Assembly: GCA_038363925.1 (NCBI GenBank)
Contig: JAQQWL010000011.1
Coordinates: 4,092,001-4,156,000 of the forward strand
Source of the DNA: Apiospora phragmitis
Taxonomy: Eukaryota; Ascomycota; Sordariomycetes; Amphisphaeriales; Apiosporaceae
Reading direction: 5' to 3'
Length of the DNA stretch: 64,000 nt
Positions 1 through 12,208 of this stretch are shown in pieces (position 1 is the first letter of the stretch; every line of letters begins with the position of its first letter). The position numbers and the translations under genes are program-made. The notes below the pieces were generated by a model. The model searched no databases, was not told the DNA's origin, and saw only the letters and a program-made list of their open reading frames with translations.

Positions 1-166
1 TCAAAGCAACCCTTTGTAGACGGCCGCAACACTCGAGGCACACGCACCAGCTTGACCTATCGTGATGTCTTCAAGGTTACTATGCTGGGGAACAAGTTTT
101 CCATACTTCAGAAAAGGTGAAAATCTCATGACAACAGCGCGAGGATGTCTGAAATGGGCAAGTCCT

Positions 167-1043
167 TCAATATACCAGGGGCACCATGTTCCATCTTTGC
201 TGTATGCTGTTCTGGCCGAACTTTTCTGCATACCACTTCCTCGTGTCACCAGCTGTCACGCCCAGGTTTGTCGACACAAACAAAAGCCCGCAGATGATTG
301 TCCGGTTGTATATCTGGCCTTTGGGTGCCGCCGTTATGGCCAGCGAGAAATACAGTAGGCATTCGCATGTGTAATGCGGGCAGATCAGATAACGAAACAT
401 GCCATCCTCGGGCAACGAATACTTCTTTAACCCTGCGAGATACTTGTGACATCTATATTGCATTATCCATGCCCCCAGGAAAAAGTAAGGTTCCGATGAC
501 CTCGTTGGAAGATGGCCGCTCAAAGTCGAAGGTGGTTCTTCCCGTTTGCAACAGCGATGCTGCAGAACGTATAAGCATTCACACGATGAGAAACGCGGCT
601 GGGTTGAGTGTAACTAACCGGATGCTTCAATCCACACTGACACGTTAATGCAAGAGTAGTATGCCATTCCAAGCACCCAGTGGACAATCCACATCTTGGA
701 CGTAGATGGTCGGAGGATGGCAAAGCATTCAAACAGCCGTCTACACCCCTGCATTAGCATGAGTAGCCACGTGAGCATTGCCTGGTTTGTTGTCATGGAA
801 CTCCTCAGGCTCTTAGCCTGGGTGCGAGCCATGAATGTGATGATGGCGCCATCCGACATGTATTGCGCCGCCCAGAAAAGGGAGCTACAGACGGACAGAA
901 TGTAGAAATGCTTGAACCACGAATGAGGAACCTTGCCGACCGATGTGAACCACGCAACGAGCTTCGTGAAGTGGCTGGATGACGACGAGGGGGAGTTTAA
1001 GCTTGTCGCCGCCGCCGCCGCCTTCTTGCTAGTAGCATCGTCG

Positions 1044-1081
<38 letters not shown>

Positions 1082-1330
1082 CAATTTCGCTTGTTGGCGT
1101 GGACCATATTCCAGCATCAAACGCCGAGCCGACTCGGGCGTGGCGGCGACTGCAAGGACGCCTGTAGCTGCTAGGACGAAGAACGCCTGGCAGAGTTGCG
1201 CCGGGCTGACTTTGTGCGTCAGGAAATGCTCGAGGCTGTGCAGTAAGGCCCCCCCCTCCATGTTCTTTCTTCGTCTTTTTCTTCTCTTTCCTCCGAGAGA
1301 GGAGAGAAAAAGAATAAAAAAACTCTCCAA
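167..1330 (-). CDS. dfg10: Polyprenol reductase, Dfg10/steroid 5-alpha-reductase family
   Basis: Predicted ER membrane enzyme reducing the alpha-isoprene unit of polyprenol in dolichol synthesis, which supplies the lipid carrier for N-glycosylation. Exons read 1330-619 and 537-167 (360 aa); the intron donor is GTTAGT and the acceptor GGGAAG. The first exon carries hydrophobic segments, a VPHSWF-HFY stretch and a QGCRRLFEC motif before VWIE. The second has CPHYTCEC and ends in RWNMVPLVY, the classic C-terminus of the family. An alternative start at 1261 (MEGGALL) aligns better with the usual N-terminus and gives 337 aa. An alanine tract encoded by a CTG/CAG repeat lies near residue 85. An earlier CTGCAG acceptor is possible but would put the second exon out of frame. 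The family call is firm; the exact intron end and start are less certain. Confidence 0.82.
1048..1080. repeat. CTG/CAG trinucleotide repeat (11 units) inside dfg10
   Basis: Eleven uninterrupted CTG units on the plus strand are read as GCA codons on the minus strand, giving a polyalanine run in the first exon of the polyprenol reductase. A second, GCC/GCG-type alanine tract follows a few codons downstream in the gene (near 1008-1022). The tract lies between predicted membrane segments, in a loop expected to be variable. Confidence 0.9.
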
Positions 1331-2005
1331 CCGATTCAGCCTTGGCGGTCCTACTGGGAGAGACGAGAAGATGTTGCTTGCTCAACATGGGAAGCAACCA
1401 CATGCAAGTAAAGAAAGTCGGTAGGAGGAGACTAGGAATAGGTATGGATACCTACATCGATTGATGATTGTGTCTAGTTGATTTCCACTAGATGAATTAG
1501 ACTACGTATGCAGGTAACCCGTATTATTGGCCAATCCCGCCCTTTTGCATCAAATACCATCCACCACTACGCCCTGAAACTCGGTGGGAGGGAAAGTATG
1601 TGCATATATGTAACTAATTTTCCTTCAGGAGTAGCATATAACTCAATGTACACATAAGTTGCTAATGGGGACAGGCTATGCGTGTATGCACAGGGGGAGG
1701 CTGGCCGGTCCCCGGGTGTAGTCAAGGCTCGAAAGATATGAGATGGGATCCAAACTATCACGTTGTTTTGTACAATGGAGAGCTTGGGAGCAATACGATC
1801 TTTGCCGTATTCGCATTGTATATCTAACTCCTCGGCCCCCTATCCACATGGGACTATGTCTCCAAGAGTATATACAGCAGATGATTGCTCGCAGGCTATG
1901 GAAATGAACAAGCAACAAAATATCGCTCCCTCTCTTCACCCCTTGCATAAAACCCCTGCCAAAAGTCATCATCAGTCATCAGGCCGTGTCTACTCGTCGC
2001 TCGCT
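1331..2005. other. Intergenic: 5' side of dfg10, 3' side of the DUF3074 gene
   Basis: I see no coding or RNA signal here. It should hold the dfg10 promoter and the 3' untranslated region of the DUF3074 gene. Confidence 0.6.
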
Positions 2006-4127
2006 CTATGCAGCCTCGACAGCCTTTTTGGCCGTGCTCTGCGTAAGCTCCGAATCAGCCCGCACTAGGTCTGGCTTGCTCTGCCGCCCCAGCTTTGCAA
2101 CGAGAATCGTGTTCTGGGCCTGGAGCTCGCCCACCTGCTCCTTGAGCAGGTCGATCTGCTTCAGGGCGACGTCGCGCTCGGTTCGGACGTTGGCCAGCTC
2201 CATGGAGAGGTTGGACTTCTCCTCGCGCTCGAGGGCCTTGCGTCGGCGCTCCTCGGCCTTGCGCTGCTCGTGGGCCTTCTTATCCTCGAGCCGTTGCATA
2301 TCGCGCCGGTACTTGGCCTCCTGCTTGGCCACCTCGCGCTCGTGCTTCTCCCGGAGCTTGGCGATGGTCGCCTCGTCCCGCTGCGCATCTTGCTCCTTCT
2401 TCGCCAGAGCTCGCTCCTGGGCCCGCCGGAGTTTCTGGTTCGCCTTCTCCCGACGCTGCTCGAGCTTGCGTAGCTCCTTCTCGCTATGTGACGGAGCATT
2501 GGATTTCGCTACGGACTCGGATGAGTGTGTAGATTGTACGTCCCCGGTGTTGGCGGAGATGGACGGCGTGAGAGCTGCACCATCTGGAATTGGTTTCTCA
2601 GACGCGGCATCCGAACCAAAGCTGTGAAAGCTATGCACTGATGATGTATCGTCTACCAAGTCCGATGATGACAAGCTCATCTCGGAGTCACCGCCTTTCA
2701 CTGACCCAAAGGGATTCGGTAGGGCTGAGGCGGCGGCACCAAGCGCGTTCGAGATCATGCCGTAAATACCTCCCGAGCCAATGGCCTCTTGTGCGTCCTG
2801 CTGGCTGTTGGAGATGGGTCTCGAAAGCTCCTCCGACAAAGCCTGCTTTTGTAGTTCATGAGGGATCTTCTCTTCTACTGCGGCGGCCTGGTCTTTGATT
2901 TGGTTGCTGACTTCGTCATGGTCCGGGAAGTCGTCTACTTTCATCGCCGAAACCCAATCCAGAAACTTCTTGGCATCGCCAGCAATGCCGGCAGGCGTTC
3001 CCCTCTCGACCATAAAGCGAGGCACACTACCCCCTGGATCACTCCGAGTAACCATAAGCCACTCCACCATTGTCTCTGAATTGTCGTCCCCCTCTTGATC
3101 TTCACCGGTACCCGCAAACCCGATGGTCTTGCCTCGCTTTCGGCCTTCTTGTTCCCGTACGTCTGATGCTGAGCTGGCCAAGGCAGCGTTGCGAGCGGAA
3201 CGGACGAGGGCCTCTTTACCTAAAGCTTCGGCGGTAGCTGCTTTGGCTGCTTCTATCTCGTCCTTACCGAGGTCTATAGAGGAGCGAACCTTTCGCAGGG
3301 GCTTGGGGGTTTTGATCTCTCGGATGAGTTCCACAGACTCATATTGTCCTCGAATGTACTCGTTCCGCGGCGGACACTCGGGGTGTGTGCAGGGCTTGGA
3401 AACGACAAGGAAATATCGCGATTTGGCCTGCGTCGGGGTATCGACGGCCGTGTCTGATGTGAGTAAAAGTGTGATGAACTCTCTGGGTGTCGTAGGACCG
3501 GGGAATTGTGCTGAGAGTTGGTAGACTGAAGCAGACATCAAAGTTAGGCCCTTGCTCCGACAATAATTTCGCCAGTGCCAGCGAATGCTGCACTGATCAG
3601 GCGAGCAACATACCTTGTATTTTGCCGCATCCGTCAACCGTCTGGTTGACCGCGCGCTTATCTGCGCCGATGCCACGAATCTTGCCATCGCCAGGCTTTC
3701 CTTGTACCTTCAGGCTTTCCGCGAACTCGGTCTCCATGCCAAGCTTCCAGCGCTCGAAAGCCATACCCTTGTGAACGCTCCGCCGCGCGAACCAGGCACC
3801 TTTCTTGTCTTTGGAACCCATCCGATATACGCTTACGCCTAGCGGGTTGTCGCGAGGGTTCAGCTGCACCTCCTTCCATTCTTTACGTAGTTGTTCAGCG
3901 CGTTCCGTTGCCTTGGCAGCATTCCTCGTGGCTGTAGGGTCGGTGGCCGATCGAGGCCTTCCTGGTGGCGGGTGTGGCTGTTTTGCTGCGGCAGAGCCGG
4001 GTATCGAGTCGATGAGGCATTGCGCATCGACAAAGGTCTCTGTAAGGAAAGGTTTGGGATCGTCTTGATTGATTTCATCGAAATCGATAGGAGCAAGAGA
4101 CTTGAAGGCGTCGTGAGGGTGCGCCAT
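2006..4127 (-). CDS. DUF3074 (START-like) protein with C-terminal coiled coil
   Basis: Two exons, 4127-3614 and 3525-2006, join across an 88-nt intron (GTATGT...CTTCAG) to give 677 aa in one frame. The junction reads GKIQ|VYQLSAQFPGPTTP, a conserved DUF3074 stretch. Recognisable DUF3074 blocks are NPLGVSVYRMG, KGAWFARRSVH, SKPC-HP-CPPR, IRGQYESVE and TRSDPGGSVPRFMVERGTP, over about residues 90-420. Residues around 430-520 are Ser/Asp-rich. Residues about 520-650 are a highly charged coiled coil (ELRKLEQRRE..., RTERDVALKQIDLL). DUF3074 is a fungal family with a START-like fold whose role is not established; lipid binding is inference from fold only. It lies between dfg10 and sip3, all on the same strand. 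Confidence 0.9.
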
Positions 4128-5679
4128 CTTGTGCTTTTGGCGATAATATGAGTTACTGCTTTGTCATGCAATGTGCCCGATGGCCCTTGAAGTCGACGAA
4201 GTCAAAAGGCTAACTCAAGTTGCCTCTGAGCTGCGAGGGTTTAAGAGTAGGTTCTTAGGTTCGGTTCCGTCTCGTATCACCATGAAACAAGGGCTTAGCA
4301 GAAAAGATTGCCGTCACTGGCGAAAATGCAATCAGGGATACGAGGCTGTGTAACGACATGCAGTTACACAAATGAGGTAGGTTGGAGTGGTGGTTGGCAG
4401 TTGTTCGTTGCCAATGGAAAATGAATACAAGTGCACTGATCTAGTCGGTTGTTCAAAGAGGCTATCGAATCATGGACTTCAGTCCAGTCAGTCAGTGGGA
4501 TTAGAAATACGAATTGCATCAACAAAGCACAGGACTGCCAGCAAGAAGTACATGTATGCCGTTGCTGTTGCTGCTGCTCTTGGTGTTGCCAATCCTGACG
4601 TCACTTGTGGCGGGCGGTAAAGTCAGAAGCTAACTGCTGTAAGGGAGGGCACTGGCTGGACCGGCTAGGCCTTAAACCTGGTTTACCCCGTGTCTCAGGC
4701 GACGTCAACGGGCGGAGCACCCACTCCGGACTCTCGGCTCCCAGGCCTTCGTCCCATTGAGTCTGTGAATTCTTTGATGGCGCAGGCCCAATAAGATCCT
4801 CTGCTAACCTCTTTGCAACTCATGGACCAATGCTAAGACAATGAATATGCATCAAGATGGTTTCTAGGCCCCAAAGGGAAAGAAAACGTGGACTAGCGAC
4901 AGAAGCCAAGTCTTGCTTTGGGTTCGCAAACGTGCCGGGATCCGGGGGGCTCCTAATTTATCGGCCTACATTCCCCTTGGCCGGCTTCGTTTCGCAGGTA
5001 CCTACCGCCTTACCTAGAGGCTAGATAGCGTGGGACGGTGTCACGATGACTTCCATCTCTTACGGGCGACACGAACGAAATATGGCTGCAAAGTCTATGA
5101 CATAACTGGCTCCCACACCTTTCTTGCCCTGTGCTATGTTGATCTTGCCTGCCCCTTGGATTAGAGAAGCACTCGCCCCACTAAGTAATAAGGACTTCGT
5201 TTCCTCAGCCGGCTGTTGGGTGCCGACCCCTAACACTTGCATCTCCTGAAGGATCATGATTATGTGTACAGTGGCCCTCCTCCAGAATCTGCTCCGAATA
5301 TTCGTTTCTGTATTGCTACCAAGAGCAAAAGAAATCGAGGCTCAATCGTAAAAGAACTAGGCCGCAGAAACGATGGAATGGGTAATAAAAACAGAATTAT
5401 AAGTGAAGAATCTATTGGATATCTTATGTAGCGCTGGAGGTACCTGGTGGCAGTCTTTTGTGCTGGCGTGCCGACGTCTCCAGAAATGCAAGCAGAAGGG
5501 CAGTGACCAGGACTGTTCTGAGATGGGACCGGCCGGGATAGGTCCCTTCTGTGCATCGTGACCCTGAAACTCGCTCGTACGCTTTTTCGCTGTCTACCTA
5601 ATTACAATATATAGAATTTTATAAAATGTAGGTGTATGTATAGGTAAAGTTATATACTTAGTTAGGAACAGCCGGCCCC
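4128..5679. other. Intergenic, about 1.55 kb, nothing recognised
   Basis: It separates the 5' end of the DUF3074 gene from the 3' end of sip3. Short open frames occur, but none has intron-consistent extension or a family motif. A TA-rich stretch near 5595-5660 lies just past the sip3 stop and fits a 3' untranslated or polyadenylation region. Confidence 0.5.
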
Positions 5680-8600
5680 TTAGCTCATGCTGAGCCCCTC
5701 CCTTTCCAACAAGAGCGCGTCTTGGTCCTGCTTGCAGCTTCCGCAGTACTCGTCATGCCACAGCTTCAGCGCCTCCCGCTTCTTGTCGTCTCCTTCGTCT
5801 TGGAGGACCTTCTGCCCACCAGCACCGCCCTTGCCCTTCTTGGAGCGCGACGAGGACGAGGCAGGGGCACCGGGTTCCCGGAGAGCGAGCCGGATCTGAT
5901 CACAGCGGCTGTTCTCGTCGAGGAGCCAGTTCTCCCACTCGGACTGGATCATTTCACGCTCTACGCTGTTCACCATGCGCATCGCCACCAGCAAGTCGTG
6001 TCGGTAGGACCCAAGCTTTTGCCTTTGACGCCGAAGACGGCGCGCAGTAGCCCGGCTAGAGCCCGAGAGGGAGGAACCCGTATCCTCATACGGCGCATCG
6101 ATATCACTACTATTTGCGATGGATTGGAAGGTGGAGTAACTGTATCAGGGTTAGAACGCTATAGACAAAGGGGGTTCCTAAGAAGGTGTTTGGGCTTCAC
6201 GTCGTATGCTTACCAGTAGCTGTCTTGCGGCCAACTGGGCTGCAGTGCAGAGCTTCTGGCCGCCTGGTCGAGATCCACCAAGTATATGGCTTTGCTCATC
6301 ATGACATTCGGACCAACACCGAGGCGGCCCATAAACTTGGTTGCCTTACGCTCATTCCACCATGTCGAAGTTCCTTGGGATGAAAAGACCACGTTGGTGA
6401 GTACACTGAAAGCCAGTACGGCCAGGAGGATGCGCTCGGCAGAGATGATGTCCCATATCTTCTTCACCCCGGCAAAAGTCCACATCATTAGCGATGATGC
6501 GACACTTTCCATAAAAGACCGAACTGTTTCGATGACCATCGATGTAATGGTTCGCGGGTTGATGTATGCCTTCTTCGACGTCTCGCTCTCTCCGGGGGTA
6601 AAGAGAACAACTTGCGTCTGTTGGCCGATATTGCCATAGATTTGAATGGCCCTCTTTGTCCGACCATGAGGTCCTATCTTTCGTACTTGGTCGGTTGCCA
6701 CGTCAGCCAATTCTTCAGCATCCTGCGCAGCATCATCCAGAGCCTGACGCTCAATCATGTTCTTGGAGAGCGTTGGTGCCTTTGACCAAACGACTTTGGT
6801 GAATATGGCCAGCTTGCACTTGGATTTTGCTACGTGCGTAATGACGGTTTTCGTCACCAGCTTGAAGTCTCGGGCATGTGGCAGATGCCATGGCGTCTTG
6901 ACATGTGTCACAACGTATGTGACATGGTCGCTGAACATATCAATGGTTTGCTGGTCCATGATTTCCTCTGCCCTGGACTGACGCAGCATGGTGTGGTACT
7001 CGACGTTGAAGCGGAACAACCGCTGCATCTGGCCAGATTCCTGCATGACCCAGGGCCCTTGAGCGATCTGTTTCGCCCTACGTTCGAAGTAAAGCTTGGG
7101 AAAGACGAAGCTCTTGTCTCCAAACAGCACATGGAAACAGGCCTTGGCGCTAATCTCGAAGTGACGCTCAGCCACTTTCTGCTGCATGTCTTCCGGCTCG
7201 TAGTGGACCGGGTGAGTCGGGAGCTGGAGTTTTGGCATGGCCCGGCGTGAGCCCCGCGAGCGAGGCTTATAAGCAAAGTTGCTCGATCTGGGACTCAGGG
7301 CCCTCCCTACAGCGGTCCCATTATCCGCTGGTGTATTTGGTGACACCTCCTCCCAGCTATCAATGCTGGGGCTTCTCTTATCATAGTCGTCGTTGTTTTG
7401 TAGGTTGATGAGAGTCCTGACGAGCTCCGGCACGTCCATTGGCTCCTCGGCTTGCAGGTCGTCCACCAGAACGTTGAGACGAGAATGCAGCAAATCAAGA
7501 TCTTCCAAGAAAGTCTTGATGGTGATCCTGCTGTAGCCACTGCCTCCCATCTCCTGATTGAGATGCAGGAATATGAAGTCACAGTCCTTACCCGGTGCAG
7601 CTGTCACTTCCGTGATCGCATCCAGCGGAATTGTATATGCAATGACAAGTCCCATTTGGTGGCCGTAAAAGTACATGTTGTCTGACGTAACGTAGACCCG
7701 GCCATTACCTGCCATTTTCGAAGCAGGCTTCTCGGCATCAGAAGTACTACTCCAGGCAGCGCGGAAGACGAGCACAAGCTTTTCGTCAAGGGGTACGCTT
7801 GGGAACAGAAGACGAAACTGGGCAGCATTGGTCTTCAGCTCAATGGGGTAATCAGCGGGGAACTGCTCCTGCGGTAAGTTGTCTCTACTTGGAGGTTGTA
7901 TAATCTTTGCATCCATGCTAATGGCTTTTTTGTGTGTCGACGAAGTCGGTGTCATCAAGTCACCATTATCGGTGGCCGGACTCATCCTGATCGCGGGCGT
8001 GTTGGGCCCAAATGGGTCATCCGGACTGGTGTCAACTCGGTTTTGTGGTGGTGCGTACTGTCTTGCCCACGCATTACTGCCCCAATAGTTAGCCATGATT
8101 GCTGTGGGTAGGTTTTGGCCAGAATCAGTATTAAGAGCTCGGTCACCACTATAGACCACAGCTGTCCTACTCAGACTAGTCGTAGCAGGTGCTTTGGCCA
8201 GCGTCGTAGGGGCTAAATTGCTTTCCTGGGGCTCAGGGCCAGGGAGGCCTTGGGACTGTTGACGAGGAGAGGCGGTTTGGCCGATCACAGGGGCAGGATA
8301 ACCTGGAAGCAACCCGTGACTAGCTGAGATAAGGCTGGCTATTCCACCTGACGGCGGAGGCGGCATCGCGCCTGTGTCGGTACTCGAAGAGAACCCGGCT
8401 TTTCTGTGCAAATCAAGCTTTTGCATAATACGAGCTGCATGATCTCGGCCGCTTTCACCCTCCTCACGGGTCATTAACGCCGTCGCCGAACGTTTAGGAG
8501 CAGTTCCGACATCGAAGCTTGGCCTAGCCGCATCGGACCCTGGAACGGCCAAAGTGTTCACTCGGTCGAGGTTAGATGGACCGTCGTCAGGTCCAAGCTG

Positions 8601-9944
8601 AGCATCCAGTGACTTGGCCGAGAACTCGGGCATCGATGGTGGAGTAATGGCAAACGCCGGGTCCACGCCTCCCGGAAGCGACGAGTTATCACGACCGACG
8701 CTTGCTTCGAACGCCCGCTTCTTTGCAACTTCAAAGACTTCAAGCCACTCCATCAGCTGCTGCTGAGTCTCGGCTTGAAGCATGAGACTCTGGTTTTTGG
8801 TCTTGACCTCGAAGCAGAAGCGGCGTTCCTCTCCAACTGCAGGCTTGGCATTGCATAGCAAGACACCAATCTCGTCACCTTGTAAGACTCCTTGCGGTCC
8901 ATTGACAAGCCATCCGAATATACCATCACGGCAATAGTACCACCTGCGGACCCAGTTGGTTCGAACAGGCTTCCCAGAGAGCGTCCTCAGGAAGAGCCAA
9001 CCTTGCTTTTCCGAGATAGTGGCAGCCTGTCCTTCGGTGGTGACGTTCATTGGCCCTTTTGACCCCAGAAAAGGCACGGTCGAGGCGCTGTAGGTATCCA
9101 GCTCGCGTGCAGGCTTGAACGTGATCAAGGTCATCTCGCCCACTTCTCTCCTGGCCGCCTGAAGCTCTCTTCTGAAAGACGACTCGGTCGATTCCATCTC
9201 TTTGGACCACCCCTTGACACGGTCCATCTCATGACCCCATTTAGCAAAGCTCCCTGAAGTGTCCCGAGAACGTTTCATTTCGCGCCAAATGTCCGAGGAG
9301 ACCTTCACCAGAAGCTTGTCGAGGGTGAACCGCAGCTGCGGAGCCATTTGACAGAAGTCCATCGAAGCTTTCAAGTAGGCTTTCCGTGTCTCGTACACGG
9401 CAAATGCATCCTCTCGTAGCGAGGATGGTTCCTTTGTTTTAGACTGACCAACGTATCTGGCGAGCGTCGTATCGAAGGTCTTTTGCGTCTGGTCCAGTGC
9501 TCTCCTGGTCTCTTTGAAAGCCCGTAGGTCGGTGGACAGGAAATTGCGGATAGGTTCGGCTGACATGGTGTCCATTTTCCTTGCTACACCCACAACCTGA
9601 GTCCACCATTCTCTCGAGCCTTCGGAGAGGCGCTTGAGTGCCAGAGCGGTGTAGTCATGATCGACCGAGGTAACGTTTGTTGGAGGGATGATCTTGGAGA
9701 GGTATTCGTTGACTGTAGCCTCGAGTGCTTGTACGTCGTGCGACAGCTTTCCGCCGGCCTTGGCGTACGCGTCCAGCCAGCGTTCGATAGCGTCGACCTG
9801 GTCGGAAAAGTGAAGCGAGTTGGCTCGGAAGGAGGGGGAGTCGAGACCTGCTTCGTTGAGGATTACGGGGATCGCTGGACTCGGTTGCCGCTGGGTGACC
9901 GGCTGTGAGGGTGTGGGCGGCGGCGCGGCGCCGGTGTCAGACAT
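5680..9944 (-). CDS. sip3: Sip3/LAM-type protein with BAR, PH and VASt domains and a membrane anchor
   Basis: Exons 9944-6214 and 6139-5680, split by a 74-nt intron (GTAAGC, branch CTAAC, ending ACAG), give 1396 aa with exact phase. Domain order: BAR-like helices about 40-270; a PH domain about 313-412 (KQGWLFLRTL, WVRRWYYC, FCFEVKT, LMEWLEVF); a long Ser/Pro-rich linker; a GRAM-like segment about 710-830 (VYVTSDNMYFYG); a VASt domain about 925-1110 (FHVLFGDKSFVFPKLYFERR, WHLPHARDF); a hydrophobic helix about 1170-1190 (ILLAVLAFSVLTNVVF); and a cytosolic tail with MVNSVEREMIQSEWENWL and DEYCGSCKQD. LAM/Ltc proteins move sterol at ER-plasma membrane and other contact sites; yeast Sip3 was first named as a Snf1-interacting factor. 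The length matches fungal orthologues. I see no defects. Confidence 0.93.
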
Positions 9945-11000
9945 GATGGACGTCTGTGTAATGGTAGGAAGGGGAAATCAACAATGGCATAAATTGCTAG
10001 CAGGTACTCCGTAAAACAGGCAGGTATAAAGAATTCCACAAGCGATACAGGGTAAAAATGAAGCCGTCGGTTGAGCAAGAAATCTCAGAAGTGAGAGACA
10101 TGGACTCCTTATTGTGTCGGTGTCACAAAGGCCTTCATCGTGTCGTGCGTAGGTCGGTTTAGCTGGAGTATTGGGGGGTGTTGAGAGATTGCGAATGACG
10201 TTTCTACCAAAGACGAGCAGCAGATGGTGTTTGTCCGCTGAGTCTGTCTTGGCGATGCAGGGATCAGCGGGTCTCCCCAGATGGCACCCTAGCAACCTAG
10301 GCCCGCAAGGCCCGGTAGCCTGACTTTAAGTGCCCTGAAGTGCCTCTTCCCTAGGCCGATGGGCTGTAAGGCGTTGTGCCTATCTGCTAATTTGCCAGAT
10401 TCAAGGCATCTTGTTTCGGATAACGTGAAGCTATTCTGCTATTTCGGAGTGGTAGGCGTGCCTAACTTTTAGATCCAGACCCTGACTTTCTCCCACTAAG
10501 ACGAGACTTCAGCAACAAACAAAGACAACAGACGATAACAAGAGAGCTCCGAGTCAGTGCGACAGGTGTTGACCTAGCGTCGTGATCAACTCATGCCGGC
10601 ATATCCATGCTTACCTATGCGCATGGCCATATGCAATAGAGATAGGTTTCTACATGCACAATGTTTCTAACCTAACCTGCTGCCTGCTAGCCAACGTTCA
10701 ACTGGGTTCGGGATTACTAAGGTTCCTGACATTAGATGTTTGGCCCAGGAGGTTTGGGATGGACAGACGGGATGCCATTATCGATAGACGTCATCATAAG
10801 AAGTGTGCGCCACCCACTGTGACACTACCGAGCCATTCAGATCACAACTTTGATCTTGGCATACTCTACATATACCTGACTGTAATTGTTGTTCTGTTGG
10901 TCAAATTGCTATTGATCTTTTCCTTTACTCTTTCTGCCTATACTTCTTTCTCATAGGTCTCGTCTCCATTGCCTTAAGCACCTGATAGAACGGAATAAGA
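9945..11000. other. Divergent intergenic region between sip3 and the LysM gene
   Basis: About 1.05 kb upstream of both neighbours. CT/TC-rich stretches near 10850-10960 precede the LysM-gene start, as is common in fungal promoters. No gene is recognised. Confidence 0.5.
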
Positions 11001-11997
11001 ATGGCCATGGAATCCTGCTGTACTTGCGCGACTCTCCTGTCCCAGGTGCCCCGCTACGGTACCTCGGAGAAGCCGTTGCCAGAACATCGCTACTTGGAGT
11101 GCTGTCCGCGTGTCATCTGCGGCAACTGTCTACATGTACGCCTTTCTACACCCTGAATGAATGCATATGCCTTTCTTTTTTTTTTTTATATACCTCGAGA
11201 GTAAATTTGCCGGCCTCCTGAAGATCTGATGACGCAAGATCCTCTTAAGTTTTTAGGCCTATTGATTGGAAAGTCTCGACATTGTTGCAGAGCATCATCA
11301 TACTCAGATCACGTCCATGCATGGCAACCTCAACTGACGTGCCTCTCGTTTATAGAAAAACGAACGTTTCAATGATTACTGCCCCTACTGCCAGATTTCG
11401 GTGGCTCCCACCACGTTGCCTCAGGGCCTGAAGGAGCCCCCTTCGTACAATACGGTAGCGACGGGGTCCGCCGAGTCGATGCCTCCTCCACCGTACACAG
11501 CATCTGCCAGTAGGCATGTCGACCCTCTAGATGAGAAGTCGGTCCCATTAGACGAATCGCCCGCGGCAGAAGATGTGTTGCACTTTCTTAACCACAGTGA
11601 AGATACAGTCACCACGCTGTCGCTTCGATATGGGGTTCCTGCGGCTGTCCTGCGTCGTGCGAACAACATCACCAGTGACCATCTACTCCAAGGTCGTCGG
11701 ACTGTGATCATACCCGGGGAATTCTACAAAGGTGGTGTTAGCCTGTCTCCCAGACCAATCGAAGGCGAAGAGGAGGAAATGCGAAAGGGCAAAATCCGAC
11801 GGTTCATGGTGGCGTGTAAGGTCTCCGAATACGACGTCGCCGTGCTATATCTAGAGCAGAGCAACTACGAACTCGAGGCTGCGGTAGAGGCATATGTCGG
11901 TGACGAGGAGTGGGAGAAGAGCCACCCAAAGCACAATTCAACAAGAGGGAAAAGAGTAGCGTATGGAGGTGGCAGCATGAGGGGGGTCATGCCATAA
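11001..11997 (+). CDS. Intracellular LysM-domain protein with N-terminal Cys-rich zinc motif
   Basis: Exons 11001-11135 and 11356-11997 (258 aa); the 220-nt intron has a weak GTACGC donor and a TTATAG acceptor, and both exons meet in phase 0. The junction creates CCPRVICGNCLH|KNERFNDYCPYCQIS, so the Cys-rich N-terminus (CCTC...CC..ICGNC...YCPYC) only exists after splicing and supports the model. Residues about 105-155 form a single LysM (AEDVLHFLNHSEDT, LSLRYGVPAAVLRRANNI, RRTVIIPG). The tail (about 180-235) is helical and UBA-like (VSEYDVAVLYLEQSNYELEAA). There is no signal peptide, so this is not a secreted LysM effector. The function is unknown; the domain set fits an intracellular adaptor. 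Confidence 0.85.
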
Positions 11998-12208
11998 AGC
12001 AATCCAACTCTCGATTCTATGGATGTTGCCGACGGGTCAACTTCCCATGTCCTTGTATGTAGCTCGCTATTGAGGCATAAGCTCAGAATGATACACATGA
12101 CGAAAGTCAAGTCAAGCTTCTACCCTACCAACGCCAAACCTGATATCATTTCCCATAAAGTAATACTAGCAATCATCCATTCATCCCGCATACTCCGAAT
12201 ACGCGAGA

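Noticed and set aside
1..249. Minus-strand open frame containing IEGLAHFRHP and reaching the left window edge
   Set aside because: It overlaps the end of dfg10 in another frame; the polyprenol reductase C-terminus RWNMVPLVY is the better explanation and the frame opens from a non-ATG codon.
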